Shown here piece after piece: positions 40,258 through 53,524 of a stretch of DNA of 64,000 bases. Below the pieces are notes generated by a model that saw nothing but the letters and a program-made list of their open reading frames with translations, was not told the DNA's origin and did no database searches. Each line of letters starts with the position of its first letter. Positions within the stretch are counted from its first letter, which is position 1. The translations under genes and the position numbers were made by a program. Location of the stretch: the NCBI GenBank assembly GCA_035640355.1, contig DASQWI010000021.1:25211-89210 (forward strand), in the 5' to 3' direction. Origin of the DNA: Actinomycetota bacterium. GTDB taxonomy: Bacteria; Actinomycetota; UBA4738; HRBIN12.

Positions 40258-41206
40258 GTCGGGAGTTGATCGCCTCGATCAGCTTGGGAACGACGCTGAG
40301 CGCGTCGCCGACGATCCCCACGTCCGCCAGGCGGAAGATCGGCGCGTCGCCGTCACGGTTGACCGCGATGATCCGCTTCGACGCCTTCATCCCCACGACG
40401 TGCTGCGTCGCACCGCTGATGCCAACGGCGATGTACACCTCGGGGCGAACCGCCTTGCCTGTCTGGCCGATCTGGTAGCTGTACGGAACCCAGCCAGCGT
40501 CGACGACCGCGCGGCTCGCGCCGACGGCTGCGTCTCCGATCGCCTCGGCAAGCTCTTCCAGCAGCCTGAAATTCGACGGGTCCTGCAGGCCGCGGCCGCC
40601 GGCGATGACGACCTTCGCGTCCTCGAGCTTCGGACCCGCCGCCTCTTCCTCATGGCGTTCGACGCGCTTCGCCGACCGCAGGTCGTCGGGGATCTGGACG
40701 TCGACCGGCACGACGTTCGCTCTTCCGCCGACGCGTTCGGGGACGAACGACTTGGGGCGAACGAGCACCAGCCTCGGCGTGGCGCCTTCGAGCGCGACGT
40801 CGATGATTCGGCTCCCCCCGAAGATCTGCGCCTGCGCGGCGTCGTCGCCCGGCACGTCGGTGGCATTGCTCATCAACGTGGTGCCAAGCCGCGCCTGCAG
40901 ACGACCCGCGACGTCACGTGCGTCGTAGCTCGTCGAGAACAAGATGACGTCAGGGGAGTGCTCGCGCGCGAGCGCTTCGAGCGCGAACGCCTGCGGCCGC
41001 CCGAGGCCATCGTCGTACGCCTCGTCGTCGCTGGCGTAGACGGTTGCGGCCCCGTGCTCGCCGAGCTCGTTCGCAGACGCTGTCGCCCCGGGACCGAGCG
41101 AGATAGCGGCGACGTCGCCGCCGAGCGCGCGGGCCTTGGCGAGGAGCTCGAGCGCCGACGGTTTGGGCCCGTCGTTCGTGACCTCGGCGTAGACCCACAT
41201 CATCAC
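40241..41206 (-). CDS. etfA: Electron transfer flavoprotein subunit alpha
   Basis: A 321-residue EtfA. The C-terminal FAD domain has AGGRGLQ, VDAGWVPYSYQIGQTGK and ISGATQHVVGMKASK, followed by NRDGDAPIF. ETF takes electrons from acyl-CoA dehydrogenases and passes them to the quinone pool. The last residues (SRRGSGG) and stop codon fall in the dispersed hairpin element, so the original C-terminus may have been altered. Starts at GTG 41206, one base after etfB. Confidence 0.94.
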   Translation of the reverse strand: MMMWVYAEVTNDGPKPSALELLAKARALGGDVAAISLGPGATASANELGEHGAATVYASDDEAYDDGLGRPQAFALEALAREHSPDVILFSTSYDARDVAGRLQARLGTTLMSNATDVPGDDAAQAQIFGGSRIIDVALEGATPRLVLVRPKSFVPERVGGRANVVPVDVQIPDDLRSAKRVERHEEEAAGPKLEDAKVVIAGGRGLQDPSNFRLLEELAEAIGDAAVGASRAVVDAGWVPYSYQIGQTGKAVRPEVYIAVGISGATQHVVGMKASKRIIAVNRDGDAPIFRLADVGIVGDALSVVPKLIEAINSRRGSGG

Positions 41207-41207
41207 G

Positions 41208-41975
41208 TCAGATCACCTTCGCGTCGGCCAGGAGGTCCGCGACCTTTGCGTATGCGTCGTCGCCGGCCTGCAGGATCTCGCCGGGTCCCTTCTCGGGAGC
41301 CGGAGTTGCGGCCGTGACGCGCTGTGATGGTTTCAGGTCATCGGCCGCAAGGCCCAGGTCTCCGATCGTGACCTGCTCGACGGGTTTCTGTTTCGCCGAC
41401 ATGATCCCCTTCAGTGTCGGGTAGCGAGGTTCGGCGGCGCTTCCGGTCACCGTGGCGAGCGCCGGCAGTAGGCACTCGACCACGTCGAATCCGCCTTCCG
41501 TCTGCCGCTCGATGCGAAGCATCCCGTCGGACACCTCGACCGTGCGCGCGAACGTCGCGCTGGGGATGCCGAGGAGCTCGGCCACGGTCATCGGGAGCGT
41601 GCCGGTATAGCCGTCGGTCGACTCGACCCCGGCGAGGACTAGATCGAATGGGTTCCGCCGGACAACGGCCTCCAGAACCTTGGCCGTCACGAGCGCGTCG
41701 GCGCCACGGAGCGACGGGTCGGAGACCAGGATCCCCCGGTGCGCGCCCATCGAAAGCCCCTTGCGGATCGCGGACATCGCGACCTCGGGTCCCATCGAGA
41801 CGAGCGTGACCTCGCCGCCCTGCGCCTCGACGAGCTGGAGGGCCGCCTCGACGGCGTACTCGTCTCCCGGATCGAGCGCGCCCTCGACGCCCTCCCGGAC
41901 GAGCAGGAAGTCGTCGCCGAGCGTCGGCGTGCCGAGCGGCTCGGGGACGTACTTGATCAACACGACGATCTGCAT
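41208..41975 (-). CDS. etfB: Electron transfer flavoprotein subunit beta
   Basis: A 255-residue EtfB with MQIVVLIKYVPE at the start, DEYAVEAALQL and the AMP-binding region SMGPEVAMSAIRKGLSMGA, then AGVESTDGYTG and LLPALATVTG (a recognition-loop block). Upstream the frame is open, but the ATG at 41975 matches the family start. TATCCT ten bases before it (41991-41986, minus strand) is a plausible -10. Divergent from mnmA. Confidence 0.94.
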   Translation of the reverse strand: MQIVVLIKYVPEPLGTPTLGDDFLLVREGVEGALDPGDEYAVEAALQLVEAQGGEVTLVSMGPEVAMSAIRKGLSMGAHRGILVSDPSLRGADALVTAKVLEAVVRRNPFDLVLAGVESTDGYTGTLPMTVAELLGIPSATFARTVEVSDGMLRIERQTEGGFDVVECLLPALATVTGSAAEPRYPTLKGIMSAKQKPVEQVTIGDLGLAADDLKPSQRVTAATPAPEKGPGEILQAGDDAYAKVADLLADAKVI

Positions 41976-42042
41976 CCGCTCGGCGAGGATACCCGCGCCC
42001 TTCCTCGACCAGTCCTGCCGAGGCGTGCGGCGCAGGGCGTCG

Positions 42043-42048
42043 TAGCAT
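42043..42048 (+). promoter_or_regulatory. -10 box (TAGCAT) of mnmA, leaderless configuration
   Basis: TAGCAT ends six bases before the ATG at 42055, in the 79-base divergent gap shared with etfB. Confidence 0.45.
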
Positions 42049-42054
42049 CGAGTC

Positions 42055-43134
42055 ATGCCTTCCAAGGGATCGGTGCTCGTCGCCATGTCCGGCGGTGTTG
42101 ATTCGTCGGTTGCGGCGTGCCTCCTGCGCGAGCAGGGCTATGAGGTGCTCGGCTCGCACATGGAGCTGATCCACTCGTCCGACGGTGTCGACCACGGCTG
42201 TTGCGGTCCGGCGGCGCGCGCAGACGCCGCCGAGGTGGCACGGATCGGCGGATTCGCGTTCGAGATCGTGGACATGAGCGAGACGTTCGCTGAGACGGTC
42301 CTGACCGACTTCTTCTCCGAGCACGAGGCCGGCCGGACGCCGAACCCGTGCACGCGCTGCAACGAGCACATCAAGTTCGGCGCGTTCCTTCGGCGCGCGA
42401 ACGAGCTCGGCATCGACCACGTTGCGACGGGTCACTACGTCCGGACCGTATGCGACGAGAGCGGCACGTGGCACCTGCGCAAGGGTCACGACGTGGCGAA
42501 GGATCAGTCGTACATGCTGCACACGCTCGGCCAGGGCGAGCTCTCGCGATCGCTGTTCCCGGTGGGGGGCATGCCGAAGGCGGAGACGCGAGGCCTGGCG
42601 GCGCGGTTCGGGCTGCCGGTCGCCACCAAGCCCGATTCGCAAGAGGTGTGCTTCGTGCCCGGTGCCGATCATGCGGCGTTCCTCGAGACGCATATGCCGT
42701 CACTGGTTCGGAGCGGGGACATCGTCGACGCCGACGGCCGGGTCGTGGGCGAACACGACGGGTCGTTCCGGTTCACGGTGGGGCAGCGGCGCGGACTCGG
42801 CGTCTCGACAGGCGAGCGGACGTACGTCGTCGACGTGGACGCCTCCTCCAACCGTGTCCTCGTGGGGACGGGCGACCTGCTCGGGCGGCGGGCGCTCGTC
42901 GCCGATCGCGTGTCATGGGTGGCCGGACAACCGCCGGCAGACGGACCGTTCGAGGCTGAGGTCCGGCTGCGCTACCGCGGCGACGACGTTCCGGCGGTTG
43001 TCGAGTCGACGGCCGGCGAGATGCGCGTGGAGTTCCGAACGCAGCAGCGCGGCGTCGCGCCCGGCCAGAGCGTCGTCGTGTACGACGGCGACGAGCTCCT
43101 CGGCGGCGGCAGGATCGTTCGTTCGATCCGCTGA
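42055..43134 (+). CDS. mnmA: tRNA-specific 2-thiouridylase
   Basis: A 359-residue enzyme that thiolates U34 of tRNAs for Lys, Glu and Gln. The PP-loop is SGGVDSSVAA near residues 12-21. The catalytic cysteines are in NPCTRCN and QEVCF. GHYVR, AKDQSYML and the C-terminal beta-barrel are complete. It depends on a sulfur-relay desulfurase not seen here. Confidence 0.95.
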   Translation: MPSKGSVLVAMSGGVDSSVAACLLREQGYEVLGSHMELIHSSDGVDHGCCGPAARADAAEVARIGGFAFEIVDMSETFAETVLTDFFSEHEAGRTPNPCTRCNEHIKFGAFLRRANELGIDHVATGHYVRTVCDESGTWHLRKGHDVAKDQSYMLHTLGQGELSRSLFPVGGMPKAETRGLAARFGLPVATKPDSQEVCFVPGADHAAFLETHMPSLVRSGDIVDADGRVVGEHDGSFRFTVGQRRGLGVSTGERTYVVDVDASSNRVLVGTGDLLGRRALVADRVSWVAGQPPADGPFEAEVRLRYRGDDVPAVVESTAGEMRVEFRTQQRGVAPGQSVVVYDGDELLGGGRIVRSIR

Positions 43135-43193
43135 CGTTCGATGGGGGCGCGGTCCTCGCGTCGCCGCGACGCACCCGGAGCGCGTGCCTGCCT

Positions 43194-43208
43194 GCGGATA
43201 TCATCCGC
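43194..43208. promoter_or_regulatory. Palindromic promoter element GCGGAT-ATC-ATCCGC
   Basis: A perfect inverted repeat whose centre contains TATCAT (43199-43204), a plausible -10 for the gene starting at 43235. A repressor bound here would block the promoter. Confidence 0.4.
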
Positions 43209-43234
43209 CCGTCACAACGCGAAGGCATGCACGC

Positions 43235-46880
<3,646 letters not shown>

Positions 46881-46884
46881 CGCG

Positions 46885-47787
46885 ATGACGTACTCGATCG
46901 TCGCTCGCGATCCGGACCAGGGCGACCTTGGCGTCGCCGTGCAGTCGCACTGGTTCGCGGCGGGCATCGTGTGTTGGGCGGAGGCGGGCGTCGGTGCGGT
47001 CGCCACACAGGCATCGGCGCTGATCGACCACGGTCCGCTCGCGCTCGATCTGATGCGCTCGGGGAAGAGCGCCTCCGAGGCGCTCGCGGAACGAGTGGCG
47101 ATGGACGAGGAGCGTGCGCACCGGCAGGTGGCCGTCCTCGACGCGCACGGCGGCGTCGCCGTTCACACGGGCGAAAGCTGCATCCCCGAAGCCGGCCACC
47201 GGATCGGCGACGGCTTCTCGTGCCAGGCGAACATGATGCGTCGAGACACCGTGTGGGATGCGATGACCGTCGCGTTCGAGACGACCTGGGGCGACCTCGC
47301 CGACCGATTCCTGGCCGCGCTGGAAGCCGCCGAGGCCGAAGGCGGCGACATCCGTGGCAAGCAAGCGGCGAGGATCCTGGTCGTTCGGGGGGAGCGGACC
47401 GAGAAGCCGTGGGAGGACGTGCTCGTCGACGTTCGCGTGGACGACCATCCAAAGCCGCTCCACGAGCTCGCTCGGCTGCTCCGGCTGAAGCGCGCGTACG
47501 ACCACGAGGAACGAGCGTCCGAGCTGAGCGATGCCGGCGACGTCGAAGCCGCGGCGAAGGAATCGGAGGCGGCGTTTGCGCTCGTTCCGGGGAATCCGGA
47601 GCTGTCGTTCTGGACGGCCGTCAGGATGGCGACGCAGTACGACATGATCGAGCAGGCGAGGCCGATCCTGCGATCCGCCCTCGGTGACGACCCCGGCTGG
47701 CGGGAGCTGTTGCGGCGACTCGGCCAACGCAGGCTAAGCGGTCTCACGCCCGAGGCGGCCGAACGCCTCCTCCGGGACGGCGACTGA
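46885..47787 (+). CDS. DUF1028 family Ntn-hydrolase-fold protein
   Basis: A 300-residue protein. The first ~210 residues match DUF1028: MTYSIVARDPDQGDLGVAVQ at the start, GVGAVATQAS, HTGESCIPEAGH and the SCQANMM block. The family has an Ntn-hydrolase fold and unproven amidohydrolase activity. The C-terminal ~90 residues form helices like a TPR or a dimerisation arm. Four bases separate it from folD. Confidence 0.87.
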   Translation: MTYSIVARDPDQGDLGVAVQSHWFAAGIVCWAEAGVGAVATQASALIDHGPLALDLMRSGKSASEALAERVAMDEERAHRQVAVLDAHGGVAVHTGESCIPEAGHRIGDGFSCQANMMRRDTVWDAMTVAFETTWGDLADRFLAALEAAEAEGGDIRGKQAARILVVRGERTEKPWEDVLVDVRVDDHPKPLHELARLLRLKRAYDHEERASELSDAGDVEAAAKESEAAFALVPGNPELSFWTAVRMATQYDMIEQARPILRSALGDDPGWRELLRRLGQRRLSGLTPEAAERLLRDGD

Positions 47788-47798
47788 GAGCTCGCGAC

Positions 47799-47804
47799 TA
47801 GACT
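47799..47804 (+). promoter_or_regulatory. -10 box (TAGACT) of gatC, leaderless configuration
   Basis: TAGACT ends six bases before the GTG start at 47811. Confidence 0.45.
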
Positions 47805-47810
47805 TCGGGC

Positions 47811-48101
47811 GTGCCGGTCGAGATTGACATCGATCACGTCGCTCGGCTCGCGCGCCTCGAGCTCTCCGACGAGGAGAAGGAACGCCTCCGCGTACAGCTC
47901 GCCGTGATCCTCGACAACGCGGCGAAGGTGGGTGAGGTGGCGACGGAGGACGTGCCTCCGACGGCGTACGCGATCCCGCGGTCGAACGTGCTTCGCCCCG
48001 ACGAGCTCACGCCGAGCCTCCCCGTCGAGGAGGTCCTGGCGAACGCGCCGGAGGTCGAGGACGACCGGTTCAAGGTTCCGCGCATCGTCGAGGTCGAATG
48101 A
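47811..48101 (+). CDS. gatC: Asp/Glu-tRNA(Asn/Gln) amidotransferase subunit C
   Basis: A 96-residue subunit that wraps around GatA and stabilises the GatCAB complex. [19 protein letters not shown] at the start and the conserved C-terminal [24 protein letters not shown] block are typical. GTG start at the predicted transcription start. Confidence 0.94.
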   Translation: MPVEIDIDHVARLARLELSDEEKERLRVQLAVILDNAAKVGEVATEDVPPTAYAIPRSNVLRPDELTPSLPVEEVLANAPEVEDDRFKVPRIVEVE

Positions 48102-48102
48102 C

Positions 48103-49575
48103 GTGACTGCGCTCTGCGACCGCACCGCAACGGAGCTCGGCGCGATGCTTCGCGCCGGCGAGACGTCGTGCGTCGAGATCACCGCGTCGTGCTTCGAACG
48201 GACCGAGGCGGTCGAGGACCGTGTCCGCGCGTTCCTGGCCCGTCGCCGGGACGCTGCGCAGGAGCAAGCAGCAGCGGCGGACTCTCGCATCGCGTCGGGC
48301 GGCGCGCCGGCAGTGGCCGGCATCCCGTTGGCCCTGAAGGACGTGCTCTCCACGCGCGGCGTCGAGACGACGTGCGGCTCGAAGATCCTCGACGGCTACG
48401 TGCCGCCGTACGACTGCACGCCGTGGAAGCGACTGAAAGAGGACGGCTCGGTCCTTCTCGGTAAGACGAACTGCGACGAGTTCGCCATGGGCTCGTCGAA
48501 CGAGAACTCCGCGTTCGGGCCGGTGCACAACCCGTGGGACCTGGCGATGGTGCCGGGCGGCTCGAGCGGCGGGAGCGCGGCGGCGGTCGCGGCGGGCGAG
48601 GCGATCTGGGCCCTCGGGACGGACACGGGCGGCTCGGTCCGTCAGCCCGCGTCGCTCTGCGGCGTCGTCGGGTTGAAGCCGACGTACGGGCTGATCAGCC
48701 GGTACGGCTTGATCGCGTTCGCGTCGTCGCTCGACACGATCGGGACGTTCACGAGAGGCGTTCGCGACGCCGCCACGCTGCTCTCGTGCATCGCCGGGAA
48801 AGACGACCTTGACGCCACGAGCCTCGATACGCCGCGACGCGACTACACGGAGGGGATCGACGGCGGGATCGACGGCCTCCGCGTCGGCGTCGTGCGCGAG
48901 GCGTTCGGCGAGGGCGTCGAGGCCGGCGTCGAGTCGAGCGTCCGCGACGCGATCGACCGGCTCGCCGGGCTCGGCGCCACCGTCGGCGAGACGTCGCTGC
49001 CACACACCGACTACGCCCTGTCGGCGTACTACCTGATCGCGCCGTCGGAGGCGTCGTCGAACCTGGCGCGGTACGACGGCGTTCGGTACGGGCTGCGCGT
49101 CGACGGCGCCGATTCCGTCGAGATGATGACCCGGACGCGGGGCGCGGGGTTCGGAGCCGAGGTGAAGCGCCGGATCATGCTCGGGACGTACGCGCTCTCG
49201 GCCGGCTACTACGAGGCCTACTACGGGCAGGCCCAGAAGGTGCGGACGCTGATCATCCGCGACTACGAGGCCGCGTTCAGCGACTTCGACGTGCTGGTGT
49301 CGCCGACGTCTCCGACGACGGCGTTCCCGATCGGCGCGAAGGTCGACGACCCGCTCGCCATGTACCTGAACGACGTGTTCACGATCCCGGCGAACTTGTC
49401 CGGCATGCCGGCGATCTCGATCCCCAGCGGCCTCGACGAGAAGGGCCTGCCGGTCGGCTTGCAGATCACCGCGCCGGTGCTGCGCGAGGACGTGGTGCTC
49501 CGGACGGCGTTCGCGCTCGAGGAATCGATCGCCTTCGACGGACGTCCTCGACTGGTCACGGACCTCGCCGCGTAG
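48103..49575 (+). CDS. gatA: Asp/Glu-tRNA(Asn/Gln) amidotransferase subunit A
   Basis: A 490-residue amidase-signature protein that releases ammonia from glutamine for transamidation of Glu-tRNA(Gln) or Asp-tRNA(Asn). The Ser-cisSer-Lys triad maps to K79 (ALKDVL), S154 (PGGSSGGS) and S178 ([10 protein letters not shown]), the same numbers as in Staphylococcus aureus GatA. GTG start one base after gatC. Confidence 0.96.
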   Translation: MTALCDRTATELGAMLRAGETSCVEITASCFERTEAVEDRVRAFLARRRDAAQEQAAAADSRIASGGAPAVAGIPLALKDVLSTRGVETTCGSKILDGYVPPYDCTPWKRLKEDGSVLLGKTNCDEFAMGSSNENSAFGPVHNPWDLAMVPGGSSGGSAAAVAAGEAIWALGTDTGGSVRQPASLCGVVGLKPTYGLISRYGLIAFASSLDTIGTFTRGVRDAATLLSCIAGKDDLDATSLDTPRRDYTEGIDGGIDGLRVGVVREAFGEGVEAGVESSVRDAIDRLAGLGATVGETSLPHTDYALSAYYLIAPSEASSNLARYDGVRYGLRVDGADSVEMMTRTRGAGFGAEVKRRIMLGTYALSAGYYEAYYGQAQKVRTLIIRDYEAAFSDFDVLVSPTSPTTAFPIGAKVDDPLAMYLNDVFTIPANLSGMPAISIPSGLDEKGLPVGLQITAPVLREDVVLRTAFALEESIAFDGRPRLVTDLAA

Positions 49576-49577
49576 CG

Positions 49578-50552
49578 CTAGGCGACGGCTTCTTCGCGTT
49601 CAGGCAAATCGTCGCCGGATTCCTCACCGCGCTCGGGTCGGCCCGTCGAGATAATGATGGCGACGCCGATCACGACGATCGCGCCGGCGATGAACGTTCG
49701 GAGCGTGATCGTCTCGTCCAGGATGAGCCATCCGAGGAACACGGCGACGACGGGGTTCACGTACGCGTACGTCGACACCAGCGATGTGCGCGCGTTCCGG
49801 AGCAACCACACGTACGAGGTGTAGCCCACCCATGACCCGATCGTGATGAGGTAGCCCAGCGCGAGCAGTGACTCCACCGAGAAGTCCTCGTACCGGATCA
49901 ACGCGATCTCGCCGCGCGCGACGCCGGCGAGGACGAGGATCAGCCCACCGATCAACATCTCCATGCCCGCTCCGACCAGCGGACGCTTCGGGAGCGGCGC
50001 GTTGCGCGAATAGAGCGACGCCGCCGTCCAGCTCATCGAGGCGACGACGCCGACGAGGAGACCCGACAGCGGCGCGTACCCGTCGAACGCCGTCCCGCCG
50101 ATCAGCAGCGCGGCGCCGCCGAACCCCATGACCAGGCCGATCGTGGTCAGCCACCCGACCTCGTGTCGCAGGAGCACCCGATCGACCAGCGCCATCCACA
50201 ACGGAACGAGCGCGATGATCAGCGAGATTGTGCCCGATGGAACCGTTCGCTCCGCGAGCACGACGAGCCCGTTCCCCCCCGCGACGAGACCCGCACCGAC
50301 GAGGCCCGCTGCGATCCAGTTCTGGCGCGTCGGACGGTCGCCCTCGACGTCGCCGCGCCGCACCGTCACGGCGTAGAGCACGAGCCCGGCGACGAAGAAC
50401 CGGAACCCCGCGGCGATCAGCGGTGGGAGCGTCTCGTTCGAAACGCGGATCGCCAGATAGGTGGTGCCCCAGATGATGTAGACGGCCGTGAGGGCGGTCC
50501 AGATCATTGCGGGGGAGGCGCTCGTGCGGTCACCATGGTTCGCCCGCCTCAT
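49578..50552 (-). CDS. EamA/DMT-family transporter
   Basis: A 324-residue membrane protein with ten predicted helices in two EamA repeats; VYIIWGTTYLAIR and AYVNPVVAVFLGWLILDE mark each repeat. Such proteins export amino acids or small metabolites; the substrate is unknown. The start is ATG 50552: TACAGT on the minus strand (50564-50559) is six bases before it, a leaderless layout. It is inserted between gatA and gatB on the opposite strand. Confidence 0.87.
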   Translation of the reverse strand: MRRANHGDRTSASPAMIWTALTAVYIIWGTTYLAIRVSNETLPPLIAAGFRFFVAGLVLYAVTVRRGDVEGDRPTRQNWIAAGLVGAGLVAGGNGLVVLAERTVPSGTISLIIALVPLWMALVDRVLLRHEVGWLTTIGLVMGFGGAALLIGGTAFDGYAPLSGLLVGVVASMSWTAASLYSRNAPLPKRPLVGAGMEMLIGGLILVLAGVARGEIALIRYEDFSVESLLALGYLITIGSWVGYTSYVWLLRNARTSLVSTYAYVNPVVAVFLGWLILDETITLRTFIAGAIVVIGVAIIISTGRPERGEESGDDLPEREEAVA

Positions 50553-50558
50553 CGAGCC

Positions 50559-50564
50559 ACTGTA
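50559..50564 (-). promoter_or_regulatory. -10 box (TACAGT) of the EamA gene, leaderless configuration
   Basis: TACAGT on the minus strand lies six bases before the ATG at 50552. Confidence 0.45.
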
Positions 50565-50667
50565 GCGGCGCTCTCGAGCGATTCGTCCCCTCATTGGTTC
50601 TCGCCCGTTACCGATTGGACTGCCTCGGGTTGCCCCGTGGTGCGTAAGGAGGGTCACGGCGGTCGGA

Positions 50668-50673
50668 TACGCT
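50668..50673 (+). promoter_or_regulatory. -10-like box (TACGCT) of gatB
   Basis: TACGCT ends nine bases before the ATG at 50683, giving a very short or absent leader. Confidence 0.4.
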
Positions 50674-50682
50674 TCGCGCGTC

Positions 50683-52137
50683 ATGGCGGAGTACGAGAGC
50701 GTCATCGGCCTCGAGTGCCACGTCGAGCTCTCGACCGAGACGAAGATGTTCTGCGGGTGCAGGAACGAGTTCGGCGCGCCGCCGAACACCAACGTGTGCC
50801 CGGTCTGCTTGGGTCTCCCCGGGTCGCTCCCCGTCCCGAACGCGAAGGCGATCGAGTACATCGTTCGGATCGGGCTCGCGCTCAACTGCCGAATCGCCGA
50901 TGAGAGCTTGTTCCACAGGAAGAACTACTTCTATCCCGACATGCCGAAGAACTTCCAGATCAGCCAGTACGACCTCCCGATCTGCATCGATGGGCACATG
51001 GAGATCCAGGTCGGCGCCGAGACCCGTCGGATCGGGATCACTCGCGTGCACATGGAGGAGGACACCGGAAAGACGACGCACGTCGGTCGGTCCGGGCGCA
51101 TCGATCAGGCCGACTACGCGCTGATCGATTACAACCGAGCCGGCGTCCCGCTCGTCGAGGTGGTGAGCGAGCCCCACATGCGCTCACCCGACGAGGCGCG
51201 CGCGTACTTCGCCGAGCTCCGCGCGACCCTCGAGGCGGTCGGCGTGTCCGATGTTCGGATGGAGGAAGGTTCGCTCAGGTGTGACGCGAACATCTCGACG
51301 CGGCGAGTCGGGGTTGCGGAACTGGGGACGAAGGTCGAGATCAAGAACCTCAACTCGATCCGGTCGCTCGACCGCGCTCTCAGGTACGAGGAACAGCGGC
51401 AGCGCGCGGCGCTCGATGCCGGCGAGACGCTCGTCCAGGAGACCAGGCATTTCGACGAGGAAAGGGGGAGCACGCACACGCTCCGCTCGAAGGAGGAGGC
51501 GTTCGACTACCGCTACTTCCCCGAGCCGGATCTTCCGCCGCTCGCTCCGCAGCCGTCGTGGGTCGATCGGGTCGGCGCATCGCTGCCGGAGCTTCCCGCT
51601 GCAACGCGCGCCCGCTACGTGGCCGGCCACGCGCTGAAACCGGAACAGGCACGGCTCCTCGTCGCTTCAACGTCGACCGCTCGGTTCTTCGAGGACGTCG
51701 TCGCGCTCGGTGCCGATCCGCGCGCCGCTGCGAACTGGGTGACGCAGGACCTCGCCGGGCTGCTGAACAAGGCGCGCGTGGAGCTCGACGAGACGAAGGT
51801 GACGCCGCAGCACGTCGCCGACCTCGTGCGGCTGATCGAGGACGGAACGTTGTCGCAGACCGCGGCGAAACAGGTGCTCGAGGATGTCGTGGAGACGGGC
51901 GACGAGGTGGACGACATCGTCGATCGCCGGGCGCTGCGCCGGGTGACCGACACGTCTGCGCTCGAGACGTGGGTAACGGAAGCGATCACCGAGAACCCAG
52001 GGCCGGTCGAGCAGTACCGCCGCGGCAAGGAGGGCGCCCTGAACGCCGTCCTGGGTGCCGTGATGAAGAAGTCGCGCGGCTCGGCGGACGCCAAAGCCGT
52101 CCGCGAGCTGTTGCTCCGGCGGCTGTCGGAGAGCTGA
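50683..52137 (+). CDS. gatB: Asp/Glu-tRNA(Asn/Gln) amidotransferase subunit B
   Basis: A 484-residue subunit that phosphorylates the misacylated tRNA and transfers ammonia. The N-terminal ECHVELSTETKMFCGC with NVCPVCLG forms the Cys4 zinc site, RKNYFYPDMPKNFQIS and HMEEDTGK follow, and the C-terminal YqeY-like tRNA-binding domain is complete. It is separated from gatCA by the EamA gene on the other strand, so it has its own promoter. Confidence 0.96.
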   Translation: MAEYESVIGLECHVELSTETKMFCGCRNEFGAPPNTNVCPVCLGLPGSLPVPNAKAIEYIVRIGLALNCRIADESLFHRKNYFYPDMPKNFQISQYDLPICIDGHMEIQVGAETRRIGITRVHMEEDTGKTTHVGRSGRIDQADYALIDYNRAGVPLVEVVSEPHMRSPDEARAYFAELRATLEAVGVSDVRMEEGSLRCDANISTRRVGVAELGTKVEIKNLNSIRSLDRALRYEEQRQRAALDAGETLVQETRHFDEERGSTHTLRSKEEAFDYRYFPEPDLPPLAPQPSWVDRVGASLPELPAATRARYVAGHALKPEQARLLVASTSTARFFEDVVALGADPRAAANWVTQDLAGLLNKARVELDETKVTPQHVADLVRLIEDGTLSQTAAKQVLEDVVETGDEVDDIVDRRALRRVTDTSALETWVTEAITENPGPVEQYRRGKEGALNAVLGAVMKKSRGSADAKAVRELLLRRLSES

Positions 52138-52150
52138 GCTCATCGCGCCG

Positions 52151-53404
52151 GTGAGGGTCGATCCGGCTTCCCGGCGGTACCCGTGGTGGCAGCTGATCCT
52201 GCTCGGTTTGGTCGGTCTGCTCGAGGCGCTGATCAGTCCGATCGGCCGCATGTGGCGCTCCGACCAACCGCTCGAGCGGTACGGGCTCGCTCACCTCGTA
52301 TCCGTCGCGGGTGACGCGTTCGTCGCGATCGCCCTCGCCGGCTCGGTGTTCTTCGACCTTCCGGTGGGGGAGGCGCGAGGGCGTGTCGCGCTCTACCTCG
52401 CCTTGACGACGGCGCCGCTGGCGTTCGCCGCTCCGTTCCTCGTCCCGCTACTCGACCGAGCGGGGCCCCGGCGCCAGATCTCGTTCGTCGCGGCGCTCGG
52501 GCGCGCCGTCGTGGCGCTGTACGCGGCTCCGCGGTTCGGGACGCTCCTGCTGTTCCCCGCGGCGTTCATCCTCCTGGCGCTGTCGAAGGTGCACGCGATC
52601 ACCAAGAACGGGCTCGCCGTCGCGTACGCCGGTCGCACCGAGGGGTTGGTGCGCGCGAACGCGCGGCTCGGCCGGATCGCCGCGGCCGGTGCGGTGTTGG
52701 GGGCCGGGCCCGCCCTGGTGTTGCTGCGGTTCGGCGGCGCGGAGGCGACCTTGTACGGCGCCGCGATCACGTACACGGTCGCCGCGCTCTTGAACCTTCG
52801 ACTGCCCCACCCCAGGCTCCGCGGCGGCGAGGCCGAGGTGACCCGTACAGGCGCGATCCCCGCCCTCGCGGCGCCCGCGATCGGGGCCGCCGGCCTTCGC
52901 GCCGCGACCGGGTTCCTGCTCTTCGCGCTGGCGTTCGCCCTTCGACGAAGCGGCGAGCCGGCGTGGTGGTTCGGCGTCCTCGCCGCGGCCGGAACGGCCG
53001 GCGGCTACGTCGGCGATCTCATCGCGCCCCGCCTCCCGTCATCGCTGAGAGAAGAGGCGGTGGTCGTCGCGTGCGTGATCGGCGCCGGGATCGGTGCGGT
53101 GCTCGCGTTCGTCGCGTTCTCGCTACCGGTTCTCGTCGTCTTCGGCGTCGTCGTCGGCGCGTCTGCCGAGCTCGGGCGGCTCGCGTTCCAGAGTCTGATG
53201 CAGCGCCTTGCGCCGGGTGGCGCGCACGGGCGCGTGTTCGTTCGGTACGAGGTCGTGTTCCAGGTGGCGTGGGTGGCTGGTGCCCTGATCCCGTCGATGC
53301 TCCCGATCGATTTTCGGTGGGGGTTCCTGATCCTCGCCGGGCTGTATCTCGTCGCGGGTGTCGGCTACTTGACGCCGGATCTGCTCGCTCGGCGCCGCGC
53401 CTGA
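52151..53404 (+). CDS. MFS transporter of unknown substrate
   Basis: A 417-residue protein with about 11-12 predicted membrane helices and the inter-helix motif PLLDRAGPRR resembling MFS motif A. It starts at GTG 52151, 13 bases after gatB, so it is probably co-transcribed with it. Compared with typical drug exporters, its helices are unusually Ala/Leu-rich and no specific signature shows. Substrate unknown. Confidence 0.8.
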   Translation: MRVDPASRRYPWWQLILLGLVGLLEALISPIGRMWRSDQPLERYGLAHLVSVAGDAFVAIALAGSVFFDLPVGEARGRVALYLALTTAPLAFAAPFLVPLLDRAGPRRQISFVAALGRAVVALYAAPRFGTLLLFPAAFILLALSKVHAITKNGLAVAYAGRTEGLVRANARLGRIAAAGAVLGAGPALVLLRFGGAEATLYGAAITYTVAALLNLRLPHPRLRGGEAEVTRTGAIPALAAPAIGAAGLRAATGFLLFALAFALRRSGEPAWWFGVLAAAGTAGGYVGDLIAPRLPSSLREEAVVVACVIGAGIGAVLAFVAFSLPVLVVFGVVVGASAELGRLAFQSLMQRLAPGGAHGRVFVRYEVVFQVAWVAGALIPSMLPIDFRWGFLILAGLYLVAGVGYLTPDLLARRRA

Positions 53405-53524
53405 GGTAGTCGGAGTGGCAAAGCGGGTTGCGATACGCTGCCGCACGTTCGCGCCGCATCACGGAAGTACAGCGAGGGTCGAGCGGCCACGTCATCGGGC
53501 CAAGACATCAGGAGGGAATCGAGC

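Noticed and set aside
43135..43193. An additional small gene between mnmA and the UPF0280 gene
   Set aside because: No frame with a start, ribosome-binding site and coding-like composition; the space is promoter-sized.
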